DNA of 5,580 nucleotides from RXIX01 sp003989075 (GCA_029780415.1 JAKOYN010000162.1:1-5580), one strand, 5' to 3'; positions 1-5,546 are shown, counted from the stretch's first letter. Numbers and translations are program-made. Notes: a model not told the origin generated them from the letters alone.

Positions 1-181
1 AGCAGGTAAAACCTTAATCGCGTTCAAAAGCATTCAGTTTCGGCCCACCTGTTGCCGGTGGGTTGTGCCACCGGTGCGGCGTGCTGCACCGGGGAGATCA
101 GAGAACATTCAGTGTTCTCGGTACGGGGCATCGTACCCTCTACAGAGGAATCCCCTCCCTTTAGGGTGGGGAGGATGTCAA
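1..181 (+). mobile_element. Right end of an IS200/IS605-type (TnpB) element, partial
   Basis: The segment is a chain of hairpins ending in CCCCTCCC-TTTA-GGGTGGGG (152-171) and then GAGGATGTCAA (171-181). A GC-rich terminal hairpin followed by GGATGTCAA or GGATGTCAC is typical of the right ends of IS200/IS605-family elements carrying tnpB. I therefore place the element boundary near TCAA at 178-181. That match rests on remembered family appearance, not a search. The transposase and tnpB genes would lie to the left, outside the window. One frame reads Gln-Val-Lys-Pro-stop at 3-17 and could be the last residues of tnpB, but four codons cannot prove it. No left end is visible, so it cannot be said whether the element is complete. 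Confidence 0.6.
55..181 (+). ncRNA. Probable omega/reRNA scaffold of the TnpB element
   Basis: Successive stem-loops are directly visible: CCGGTGG/CCACCGG (55-61 with 68-74), GGTGC/GCACC (73-77 with 86-90, competing with the first for two bases), GAGAACA/TGTTCTC (101-107 with 113-119), GGTACG/CGTACC (120-125 with 132-137), and CCCCTCCC/GGGTGGGG (152-159 with 164-171, one T-T mismatch). In IS200/IS605 elements the 3' end region is transcribed into the RNA that TnpB uses as a guide, with the guide portion read from DNA just past the element end. Here the guide would begin at about 182. The 5' end of the RNA is unknown and may lie upstream of 55. The assignment is inference from structure and position. 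Confidence 0.5.
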
Positions 182-238
182 AATCGCCGCCGCAGCCGCA
201 AGGCCCTTGGGCGCGGCAGTCAAGTTAAGATATTCACA
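182..238. other. Short spacer between IS end and repeat element
   Basis: No gene is visible. The stretch contains a bulged hairpin in which GCCGC (195-199) and GCCC (203-206) pair with GGGC (209-212) and GCGGC (213-217). If the element to the left is a TnpB insertion sequence, the first bases here would be the flanking DNA copied into the guide part of its RNA. No clear promoter was found. Confidence 0.3.
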
Positions 239-409
239 GGACTTTCGCTTACCTGACTTTTTCCGTCACACCCGCGAAAGCGGGTATCCATTCTTTTCAA
301 CACGCGACTGGATTCCCGCATACGCGGGAATGACGATCCGTTCCAGAAGAAGAGCGTAAAGCCATTTCTGGATTCCCGCATACGCGGGAATGACGGAAAG
401 CGAAAGTCC
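239..409. repeat. Composite palindromic repeat element with inverted ends (dRS3-like units)
   Basis: Three hairpin units are visible. Two are identical 20-mers of form ATTCCC-N8-GGGAAT at 312-331 and 372-391, each inside a shared CTGGATTCCCGC...GGGAATGACG context. A third, diverged unit, ACCCGC-GAAA-GCGGGT, lies at 270-285 in inverted orientation, shown by its flanks TTCCGTCA on the left and TATCCA on the right. The outer ends match as inverted repeats: GGACTTTCGCTT (239-250) plus TTCCGTCA (261-268) against the reverse complement of 391-409, apart from about 10 extra bases on the left. The pattern ATTCCC-N8-GGGAAT matches the neisserial dRS3 repeat, and similar units occur in other beta- and gammaproteobacteria. 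The ends suggest a small non-autonomous mobile element. It sits just upstream of the first gene and may supply or interrupt its promoter. Confidence 0.75.
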
Positions 410-445
410 CGATTCATTTTTCCCGAATTTCTGTCGAGGCGGCGC

Positions 446-886
446 ATGGCGCGAATCAAACTGGACCTGCCGGCGGAGTTTCCCTTCACCACCGAACTGC
501 GGGTCAGGATCACCGATGTCAATTATGGCGGGCACATGGGGAATGATGCCCTGCTTGGCCTGCTGCACGAGGCGCGGGTCCGGTTTCTCAACCACTATGG
601 GCTGAGCGAACTGGACATCTTCGGCGTCGGTCTGATCATGGCCGATAGCGTTATCGTCTACAAATCCGAAGCCTTTCCCGGCGAGACCCTGTGCATCGCC
701 GTGGCGGTGACCGATTTCAACCGCTATGGCTGCGATGTCGTCTACCGGGTCAGCGAGAAGAGCAGCGGCCGCGAGGTGGCGCGCGCCAAGACTGGCATCG
801 TGTTCTTCGACTATCGCCAGCGCACGATTCAGAGCGTGCCCGCACCCTTCCTGGACCTGTTCACACCCCATGCCGCCGCTGTCTAA
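446..886 (+). CDS. Acyl-CoA thioesterase, hot-dog fold (4HBT-like)
   Basis: This 146-residue protein has the length and layout of a single hot-dog-domain thioesterase of the 4-hydroxybenzoyl-CoA thioesterase group, which hydrolyse acyl-CoA or acyl-ACP thioesters in the cytoplasm as dimers or tetramers. The diagnostic segment is Asp24-Val-Asn-Tyr-Gly-Gly-His30, followed by Asn33 and the helix residues Leu-His-Glu42-Ala-Arg. In this family an Asp/Asn/His near the start of the long helix or a helix Glu takes part in catalysis; which one acts here is not clear from sequence. The ATG at 446 is preceded by GAGG at 435-438, seven bases away. The 3' end overlaps the next gene by 17 nt, placing it first in the cluster. 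The true acyl substrate cannot be told. It is unrelated in fold to the GTPases and may be linked only by co-transcription. Confidence 0.85.
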   Translation: MARIKLDLPAEFPFTTELRVRITDVNYGGHMGNDALLGLLHEARVRFLNHYGLSELDIFGVGLIMADSVIVYKSEAFPGETLCIAVAVTDFNRYGCDVVYRVSEKSSGREVARAKTGIVFFDYRQRTIQSVPAPFLDLFTPHAAAV

Positions 887-2417
887 GCTTCCCTTGTCGC
901 CGGGCGCCCGCGCCTGGCTGCCGGTACGCCTGCTGCTGGGCATCGGCGCCAGCGTCGGCGTTGCCGTAGTGCTGGTGCTGGTGCTGTATATCACCGATCT
1001 GGGCCTGTCGGTGTGGGATCGCCTGGCGCAGCGCGGCACGGCATTCTGGATGCTGTATCTGCTGCTGCTGGTCCTGCTCAGCGCCGCTGGCATCTACGGC
1101 GTGTTGCGGGTGATGCGCCTTGGCCAGCCGGCCAGCCGTTCCCGCGCCGTGGCGCCGGTAAAGCCGCCTGATGAGGCGAGCCTGCGCCAGCGCCTGGAAC
1201 ACAGCGAGGCTGCCGGCGTGGCTGTTGAGTCAATCCGCCGCGAGCTGGAGGAATTGCAGCGGCGGCGGGCGGCTGGTGAAATCATCGTCGCGGTGTTTGG
1301 CGAGATCAGCGCCGGCAAATCCTCGCTGGTGCGCGCCCTGCTGCCGGGCAGCGATATCGCTGTTGACGTGCGCGGTGGCACCACGCGCGTGGTGACCTAT
1401 TACACCTGGACCAGTTCCGCCGGCGACCGTCTGATCCTGGCCGATCTGCCCGGTCTGAATGAAGCCGATGGCACGCTGGATCAAAATGCCCGCGATGAAG
1501 CACTGCGCGCCCATGTGGTGGTCTATGTCTGCGAAGGCGATCTGACCCGCGATCAATATCAGGCGCTGCGCACGCTGCTCGATCTGGGCAGTCCACTGAT
1601 CGTGGCGCTGAACAAGGTGGATCGCTATAGCGAGGCCGAGCTGGCGCAAGTGCGTCTGCGCCTGAACGAGCGCATCGGCGAGCAGATCGAGGTAGCGCCG
1701 GTGCAGTGTGGCGGCACCGAGGAAGTGACCCGCATCTATCACGATGGCCGTGAGGAAAGCAGTCTGCGCGAGCGGCCGGCGCGCGTCGAGGAACTGCGCC
1801 GCGCCCTGCAGCGCTATCTCGATGCCGATCCGCAGGTGCTCGATGCGCTGCGTGATACGGCGGTGTTCGTGCTGGCTCAGCAGAAGCTGGATGTGGCGGT
1901 TGCCCAGCACCGCCGCGAACGGGCCGATGCCATTGTCCAGGGCTATTCACGCAAGGCGGTATTTGGCGCCCTGGCTGCGGTCAGTCCGGGCACCGATGTG
2001 CTGATTCAGGGTTATCTGGGTTTCAATCTGATCAAGGAACTGTGCGCATTGTATGAAGTGCCGGCGCGCGAGATGGATATGCAGCGCTTCCTGGATCTGG
2101 CCGGCAACCAGATCAAGCGCAGTATCAACCTGCTGCTGGCCCTGGTCGGCAACGTGTTCAAGGCCTTTCCCGGCATGGGCACAGTCGTGGGCGGCATGCT
2201 GCACGCCGTGGTCTACGGTCTGATATTCGAAAGTCTGGGGAAAGCGGTGGCCCGTTCCCTGGAGAGCCGGGGCGACCTGGTCAGCGGGCCGACCCTGCGC
2301 ATGTTCGAGGATAATCTGAGTGAAGATCTGGAAGCGCGTGCAAAGCGTTTTGCCCAACTGGTTTGGGCGCGACAGCGGGATGATGGCAGTGGCGGCAACG
2401 GATCCACCCCGGGTTGA
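870..2417 (+). CDS. Membrane-anchored Era-like GTPase with hydrophobic C-terminal (DUF697-like) domain
   Basis: Predicted at 515 residues. Two strongly hydrophobic segments (about 18-40 and 60-81) form an N-terminal membrane hairpin, followed by a charged, probably helical linker (about 100-135). The GTPase core follows: Walker A GEISAGKSS (144-152), GGTTR (169-173) as switch I, DLPG (192-195) and NKVD (248-251), with VQCGG (278-282) as a candidate G5. The C-terminal part (about 360-460) carries alternating hydrophobic helices resembling DUF697. All nucleotide-binding motifs are intact, so GTP hydrolysis is likely; the partner is unknown. The ATG at 870 lies inside the thioesterase gene and has no evident Shine-Dalgarno site, so translation is probably coupled; starts further upstream in this frame would overlap the thioesterase much more. 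Its end overlaps the next GTPase gene. Annotators commonly call such proteins GTP-binding protein HSR1-related. Cellular role unknown. Confidence 0.85.
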   Translation: MPPLSKLPLSPGARAWLPVRLLLGIGASVGVAVVLVLVLYITDLGLSVWDRLAQRGTAFWMLYLLLLVLLSAAGIYGVLRVMRLGQPASRSRAVAPVKPPDEASLRQRLEHSEAAGVAVESIRRELEELQRRRAAGEIIVAVFGEISAGKSSLVRALLPGSDIAVDVRGGTTRVVTYYTWTSSAGDRLILADLPGLNEADGTLDQNARDEALRAHVVVYVCEGDLTRDQYQALRTLLDLGSPLIVALNKVDRYSEAELAQVRLRLNERIGEQIEVAPVQCGGTEEVTRIYHDGREESSLRERPARVEELRRALQRYLDADPQVLDALRDTAVFVLAQQKLDVAVAQHRRERADAIVQGYSRKAVFGALAAVSPGTDVLIQGYLGFNLIKELCALYEVPAREMDMQRFLDLAGNQIKRSINLLLALVGNVFKAFPGMGTVVGGMLHAVVYGLIFESLGKAVARSLESRGDLVSGPTLRMFEDNLSEDLEARAKRFAQLVWARQRDDGSGGNGSTPG

Positions 2418-3696
2418 CGGTGATACCCATCTGGCGCTGGCCCGCGATAGCCTGCGCGAACTGCTCGATGACCAGCGCGTGCCGCCGCCGGTGCGCGCGG
2501 CGCTGGCCGAGGATTACCGGCAGTTGCAACTGCTGCTGGAAAAGCTCGAACAGGGTCATATCCATATTGCCGTGTTTGGCCGGGTCAGCGTCGGCAAGTC
2601 GGCGCTGCTCAATGCGTTGCTCGGCGAGGTGCGCTTTTCCACCAGTCCGCTGCATGGTGAAACCACCCGCGCCGCCCATGCCCGCTGGCAGGAATATGAC
2701 GCCGGCGGCGTGTTCCTGATCGATACGCCGGGCATCAACGAGGTGGCCGGTGAGGAGCGCGAGAAGCTCGCCCACGATGTCGCCAGTCGCAGCGATCTGG
2801 TGCTGTTCGTGGTCGATAGCGATATCACCGACACCGAACTCAAGGCGCTGCGCCAGGTGAAGGGTGTGGCGCAGCGGCTGGTGCTGGTGCTGAACAAGAT
2901 CGATCGCTACAGCCGCGCCGACCGTGATCTGCTGCTTGACAGCCTGCGCCTGCGCGCCACTGGACTGATTCAGCCGCAGGATATCGTGACCGCTGCCGCG
3001 CAGCCGGCCGAGCGCATTGTCATCCTGGTGGATGCCGATGGTCAGGAAACCGAAACCCGCCGTCGTCCGGCCCCGGATGTGGCCGCACTGCGCGAGCGCA
3101 TCTGGGACATCCTCAAGGCCGAAGGCAAGACCATGGCGGCGCTGAATGCCGGGCTGTTCGCCGGGCGCTTCTCCGACCGTCTGACCCGCGAGATCGTCAC
3201 CATTCGCCGTGATCTGGCGGAGAGCGTGGTGCGCAATTATTGCCTGGCCAAGGGCGTGGCGGTAGCGCTGAACCCGATTCCGGTCGCCGATATCATTGCC
3301 GCAGTGGCCACCGATGCAGCGATGATCCTGCATCTGAGCCGCGTCTATGGCCTGCCGATCAGCCGCACCGAGGCCGGTTCGCTGCTTAAGACCATTTCCA
3401 TCCAACTGGCGTTTCTGATGGGCACGGTCTGGGCGATGAATCTGGTGGCGACGGCGCTTAAGGGCATCAGCCTGGGCCTGTCGACGGTGGTGACTGCGGG
3501 TGCGCAGGGCGCGGTGGCCTGGTATGGCACCTATGTGGTGGGGCGTGCCGCCGAGCAGTATTTTGCTCAGGGCAAGTCCTGGGGTGAGGGCGGGCCAAAG
3601 CGGGTGGTGCAGGATATTCTCGACAGCCTCGACCGGGAATCGCTGCTGGCCCAGGCGCGCGACGATATCCTGGCGCGCCTGAAGCCGCTGCTATGA
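2380..3696 (+). CDS. Second Era-like GTPase with DUF697-like membrane-associated C-terminus
   Basis: Predicted at 438 residues from the ATG at 2380. The order is an N-terminal helical region (about 15-58), a GTPase core with Walker A GRVSVGKS (67-74), ETTR (94-97), DTPG (115-118) and NKID (172-175), then a C-terminal DUF697-like region (about 290-400) with hydrophobic stretches near 302-323 and 342-375. It lacks the N-terminal membrane hairpin of its upstream neighbour. It shares with that neighbour the xTTR switch and the NKxDRYS sequence, and both C-termini carry a similar motif (Asp-Val-Leu-Ile... and Asp-Ile-Ile-Ala..., each ending in Tyr-x-x-Pro), indicating paralogy. The start is uncertain: ATG also occurs at 2383, and a GTG at 2320 has a GAGG nine bases upstream, which would add 20 residues. 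The gene overlaps its neighbours by 38 nt (upstream) and 4 nt (downstream). Probable role: membrane-linked regulatory GTPase, target unknown. Confidence 0.85.
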   Translation: MMAVAATDPPRVDGDTHLALARDSLRELLDDQRVPPPVRAALAEDYRQLQLLLEKLEQGHIHIAVFGRVSVGKSALLNALLGEVRFSTSPLHGETTRAAHARWQEYDAGGVFLIDTPGINEVAGEEREKLAHDVASRSDLVLFVVDSDITDTELKALRQVKGVAQRLVLVLNKIDRYSRADRDLLLDSLRLRATGLIQPQDIVTAAAQPAERIVILVDADGQETETRRRPAPDVAALRERIWDILKAEGKTMAALNAGLFAGRFSDRLTREIVTIRRDLAESVVRNYCLAKGVAVALNPIPVADIIAAVATDAAMILHLSRVYGLPISRTEAGSLLKTISIQLAFLMGTVWAMNLVATALKGISLGLSTVVTAGAQGAVAWYGTYVVGRAAEQYFAQGKSWGEGGPKRVVQDILDSLDRESLLAQARDDILARLKPLL

Positions 3697-4016
3697 GCTT
3701 TTCCTTCCTGCTCGGTTTTCTGCTCTTTGTCGGCATTGGCCTGTGGTTCTGGCGCGACAGTCTCGGCGCCCGCGAACAGGCCCGCGCCGCCAGCACCCGT
3801 GCCTGCCGGCAGAGCGGTGTGCAATTGCTCGACGATACCGTGGCGCTGGAGCGGCTGTGGCTGCGCCGCGATCGCGATGGCCGGCTGAAATGGGAGCGGC
3901 TGTATGTGTTCGAATTCACCGATACCGGCCTGCGTCGTCAGGTAGGCAGCGTATTGCTGATCGGCTGGCGGGTTGAAGTGCTGCATATGGAAGGCGGCGA
4001 CCTGCTGTTGCCCTGA
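3693..4016 (+). CDS. DUF3301-family small membrane-anchored protein
   Basis: A 107-residue protein. Residues 4-20 form one hydrophobic membrane segment, followed by Trp-Arg-Asp-Ser-Leu and an Arg-rich helical region (about 26-40). Then comes QLLDDTVAL (44-52) and the charged run around LRRDRDGRLKWERLYVFEF (57-75), ending in short strands rich in hydrophobic residues. This order matches my memory of DUF3301 proteins, short gammaproteobacterial membrane proteins of unknown function. The ATG overlaps the stop of the preceding GTPase gene in an ATGA junction, so translation is probably coupled and no separate Shine-Dalgarno site is visible. The soluble part is expected on the cytoplasmic side given the positive residues after the membrane segment. 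No function can be assigned. Its fixed place behind the GTPases suggests it could be a partner, which is inference. Confidence 0.75.
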   Translation: MSFSFLLGFLLFVGIGLWFWRDSLGAREQARAASTRACRQSGVQLLDDTVALERLWLRRDRDGRLKWERLYVFEFTDTGLRRQVGSVLLIGWRVEVLHMEGGDLLLP

Positions 4017-4053
4017 GGCGCTGGTTGCCGTGTATCGATGTTTTTCTGTCATC

Positions 4054-4060
4054 AGCGGAG
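4054..4060 (+). promoter_or_regulatory. Ribosome binding site of pdxH
   Basis: AGCGGAG ends eight bases before the ATG at 4069. It supports that start over the in-frame GTG at 4060 and over the start at 3973, which lies inside the DUF3301 gene. Confidence 0.6.
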
Positions 4061-4068
4061 TGTCGTCC

Positions 4069-4716
4069 ATGAGTTCATCCCCGCTTGCCGATCTGCGTCA
4101 GGACTACCGTCGCGGCGTCCTGGATGAAAGTACCGTCGATGCCGATCCGATCTGCCAGTTTCAGGCCTGGCTGACCGATGCGATCAGCGCCGGCCTGCCC
4201 GAACCTAACGCCATGACCCTGGCCACCGCCGACCGCACCGGCCGTCCCTATGCCCGCGTGGTGCTGCTGAAGGATTGTGATGCCAGCGGCTTTGTGTTCT
4301 ACACCCATTACCGCAGCGACAAGGGCCGGCAACTGGCGGAGAACCCGCATGCTGCTTTGGTCTTTGCATGGCTGGCGCTGGAGCGGCAGGTGCGCATCGA
4401 AGGCACGGTGACCCAGGTCGCGCCCGCCGAATCCGAAGCCTATTTCCGCAGTCGCCCGCGTGAGAGTCGCATCGGCGCGCTGGCCTCGCGCCAGAGTCAG
4501 ATCGTCGCCAGCCGCGCCATTCTCGATCAGCGCTTCGAGCATCTGGCGGCGCAATATGCCGATGACAATATTCCGCTGCCCGAGCACTGGGGCGGCTATC
4601 GGGTCAGGCCGGAGCGGCTGGAGTTCTGGCAGGGGCGGCAGGGGCGCATGCATGACCGGCTGCGCTATGTACTGTTGCAGGAAGGCGGCTGGCGGCTGGA
4701 GCGGCTGGAGCCCTGA
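4069..4716 (+). CDS. pdxH: Pyridoxamine 5'-phosphate oxidase
   Basis: This FMN-dependent oxidase converts pyridoxine 5'-phosphate or pyridoxamine 5'-phosphate to pyridoxal 5'-phosphate, the last step of vitamin B6 synthesis and salvage, acting as a cytoplasmic homodimer. The 215-residue product aligns by eye along its whole length with the 218-residue Escherichia coli protein. Visible family landmarks are RVVLLK (63-68), FYTHYRSDKGRQL (77-89, FMN phosphate contacts at Ser83 and Lys85), LERQVRIEG (104-112), SRPRESRIGALASRQSQ (128-144), and the C-terminal signature WGGYRVRPERLEFWQG (174-189) followed by RMHDR (193-197), where most homologues have RLHDR. It lies 52 nt after the DUF3301 gene, in the same direction, and could be read from the same message. 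No separate promoter was recognised in the gap. Product assignment is secure. Confidence 0.97.
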   Translation: MSSSPLADLRQDYRRGVLDESTVDADPICQFQAWLTDAISAGLPEPNAMTLATADRTGRPYARVVLLKDCDASGFVFYTHYRSDKGRQLAENPHAALVFAWLALERQVRIEGTVTQVAPAESEAYFRSRPRESRIGALASRQSQIVASRAILDQRFEHLAAQYADDNIPLPEHWGGYRVRPERLEFWQGRQGRMHDRLRYVLLQEGGWRLERLEP

Positions 4717-4746
4717 GCGGCGGGCCGCTATATCCCTTGGGATATA
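4716..4746 (+). terminator. Tandem hairpins after pdxH, possible terminator or operator
   Basis: Two perfect inverted repeats are stacked directly after the pdxH stop: AGCGGC-GG-GCCGCT (4716-4729) and TATATCCC-TT-GGGATATA (4729-4746). The first could act as a transcription stop, but no run of T follows, so it is not a classic intrinsic terminator. The second, AT-rich at its ends and with a two-base centre, looks more like a protein-binding palindrome. Confidence 0.3.
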
Positions 4747-4760
4747 CCCGAATCGGTATA
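4743..4760. promoter_or_regulatory. Second palindrome, TATACC-N6-GGTATA
   Basis: TATACC (4743-4748) and GGTATA (4755-4760) form an inverted repeat that shares four bases with the preceding palindrome. It lies just upstream of the promoter at 4773-4800, and GGTATA recurs at 4764-4769 and 4793-4798. This is a candidate operator; the binding protein is unknown. Confidence 0.35.
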
Positions 4761-4772
4761 GTGGTATAAGTG

Positions 4773-4800
4773 TTGCGGGATTGGGTGCAGGCGGTATAAT
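4773..4800 (+). promoter_or_regulatory. Sigma70-like promoter without an obvious downstream gene
   Basis: TTGCGG (4773-4778), a 16-base spacer, then TATAAT (4795-4800), a perfect consensus -10 box. Transcription would begin near 4807 on the + strand. No convincing + strand gene follows before the convergent acyl carrier protein gene, so the transcript is probably non-coding. Confidence 0.5.
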
Positions 4801-4806
4801 GGCGCA

Positions 4807-5110
4807 GCCACGCCGGTTGTGCGGGCAGGGTGCAGGAGCTTTACCCCGGCTCAATCCCTGCTGAATGCTCTGGTCTGGCTTAAGGACTTGGCGCCCTTCC
4901 AAACGATCGGAATATGCAAAACCGCTGCGGCGGTTCTAAGAGAAAAGACCGGGCAGGGCGCCCGGCCAATAACCACCAAAGAAGGGTTGTGCATTGGATC
5001 CATACCCGATCCGCTGTGTGCACAGTCCGAATTGTATGCAGCGGGATTAGAGCAAACATCCTAACTCCCGTGCCTTATGACAGCCGGCCAACCCCACCGG
5101 GCCGGCTGTC
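4807..5110 (+). ncRNA. Candidate structured RNA of about 300 nt, family not recognised
   Basis: Bounded by a promoter-like sequence on the left and a strong hairpin on the right. Inside, several stems can be drawn: GCAGGG/CCCTGC (4825-4830 with 4856-4861), AACCGC/GCGGTT (4920-4925 with 4930-4935), CCGGGC/GCCCGG (4949-4954 with 4960-4965), and CCAATAACC with GGTT and ATTGG (4966-4974 with 4985-4988 and 4993-4997). I compared it by eye with 6S RNA, tmRNA and RNase P RNA and saw no match in the conserved cores. A reading frame starting with GTG at 4819 exists but uses codons (ATA, AGA, CTA, TTA, GGA) that the neighbouring genes avoid. The segment may instead be a degenerate intergenic region. 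Confidence 0.3.
5079..5110 (+). terminator. Strong hairpin between convergent transcripts
   Basis: GACAGCCGGCC (5079-5089) pairs perfectly over 11 bp with GGCCGGCTGTC (5100-5110) around a 10-base loop. It sits between the candidate + strand RNA and the end of the minus-strand acyl carrier protein gene, where a two-way terminator would be expected. Neither side has a clear run of T, so its action as an intrinsic terminator is uncertain. Confidence 0.5.
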
Positions 5111-5207
5111 CCTGTATCCGCCTTCACCCTTCGCCAATGGCCCTGTCCGCGCCGCGGGTGCCCGGCAGCATCATGACCCGCTGTTTACCGGTCTGGCGTG
5201 CCCTGAC

Positions 5208-5468
5208 TCAGGCCACGACCATCCGTTCCGACAGGTAATGCTCGCAGCCTTTCAGGGTTGACAGTTTCGGATAATCGAAATCGAAGATCGTCACGTTCAG
5301 CTCCTTTTCCAGCCCCATCATCAGGCGCAGGAAATCGATCGAATCCAGTTCAAGCTGATCGTGGAAGCTGATATCAGGGTTGATGGCCTGTTTATCGATA
5401 TTCGGCGCAACCTCGTGGAGGACGCGCAGAACCGTTTCGCGAATCTGCTCTTTGCTCAGGGTACTCAT
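5208..5468 (-). CDS. Stand-alone acyl carrier protein
   Basis: An 86-residue single-domain carrier protein. The motif Leu-Asp-Ser43-Ile-Asp-Phe-Leu is the phosphopantetheine attachment site, with Ser43 expected to carry the 4'-phosphopantetheine arm; the surrounding helices (about 5-20, 43-56 and 70-82) fit the usual four-helix fold. The start at 5468 is supported by AAGAAGGTG seven bases upstream (5476-5484 on this strand). Its core reads Asp-Ser-Ile-Asp-Phe-Leu rather than the Asp-Ser-Leu-Asp-x-Val-Glu common in AcpP, and it is not next to fab genes here, so it probably serves a specialised pathway rather than general fatty-acid synthesis. Its partner enzymes are not in the window. The gene runs convergently to the upstream cluster. 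Confidence 0.88.
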   Translation of the reverse strand: MSTLSKEQIRETVLRVLHEVAPNIDKQAINPDISFHDQLELDSIDFLRLMMGLEKELNVTIFDFDYPKLSTLKGCEHYLSERMVVA

Positions 5469-5505
5469 GGCGTTTCACCTTCTTGGAAAAGCAAGCTCAA
5501 TACCT

Positions 5506-5511
5506 GTTATA
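5506..5511 (-). promoter_or_regulatory. Candidate -10 box for the acyl carrier protein gene
   Basis: On the minus strand TATAAC lies at 5511-5506, about 38 bases before the start codon. No good -35 box is found at the proper distance; that position is occupied by the edge of the 17-bp palindrome at 5530-5546, which would fit an activator- or repressor-controlled promoter. A TTGACA (5569-5564 on this strand) lies further up but lacks a matching -10. Confidence 0.3.
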
Positions 5512-5529
5512 AGAATCTGATTGATCGGC

Positions 5530-5546
5530 ATGTTGCGCCGCAACAT
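5530..5546. promoter_or_regulatory. 17-bp perfect palindrome, candidate operator
   Basis: ATGTTGCG-C-CGCAACAT is a perfect 8-1-8 inverted repeat starting 62 bases before the acyl carrier protein start codon, over the expected -35 area. The form fits a dimeric transcription-factor site. The regulator is not identifiable from the window. Confidence 0.45.

Noticed and set aside
65..256. 63-codon + strand frame over the hairpin-rich start
   Set aside because: It crosses the proposed element boundary and reads through hairpins; the product is Arg/Pro-rich with no protein-like pattern.
239..409. CRISPR array
   Set aside because: The repeats are palindromic, only two are identical, one is inverted, and the two gaps between them differ in length; no cas genes are present.
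266..1093. 275-codon open frame on the minus strand
   Set aside because: It runs across the palindromic repeats and antisense to the thioesterase and GTPase genes; its repeat-derived stretches are typical translations of such repeats, and it has no recognisable domain.
1230..1910. 226-codon open frame on the minus strand
   Set aside because: Antisense to the GTPase core containing intact Walker A, DLPG and NKVD motifs.
2281..3405. 374-codon open frame on the minus strand
   Set aside because: Antisense shadow of the second GTPase, rich in Gln, His and Ala as expected for the complement of GC-rich coding DNA; no motif seen.
4017..4068. Independent promoter for pdxH
   Set aside because: TTGCCG at 4025-4030 has no acceptable -10 box at a proper distance.
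4075..4902. 275-codon open frame on the minus strand
   Set aside because: Antisense to pdxH, whose identity is secure; the composition is that of a shadow frame.
4819..5064. 81-codon frame with GTG start behind the promoter
   Set aside because: Codon use (ATA, AGA, CTA, TTA, GGA) differs from all neighbouring genes, no Shine-Dalgarno site is visible, and I recognise no family. It remains a weak alternative to the RNA interpretation.
4807..5110. RNase P RNA, tmRNA or 6S RNA
   Set aside because: Short similarities such as GGGCAGGGTGC occur, but the conserved core segments and their order are missing.
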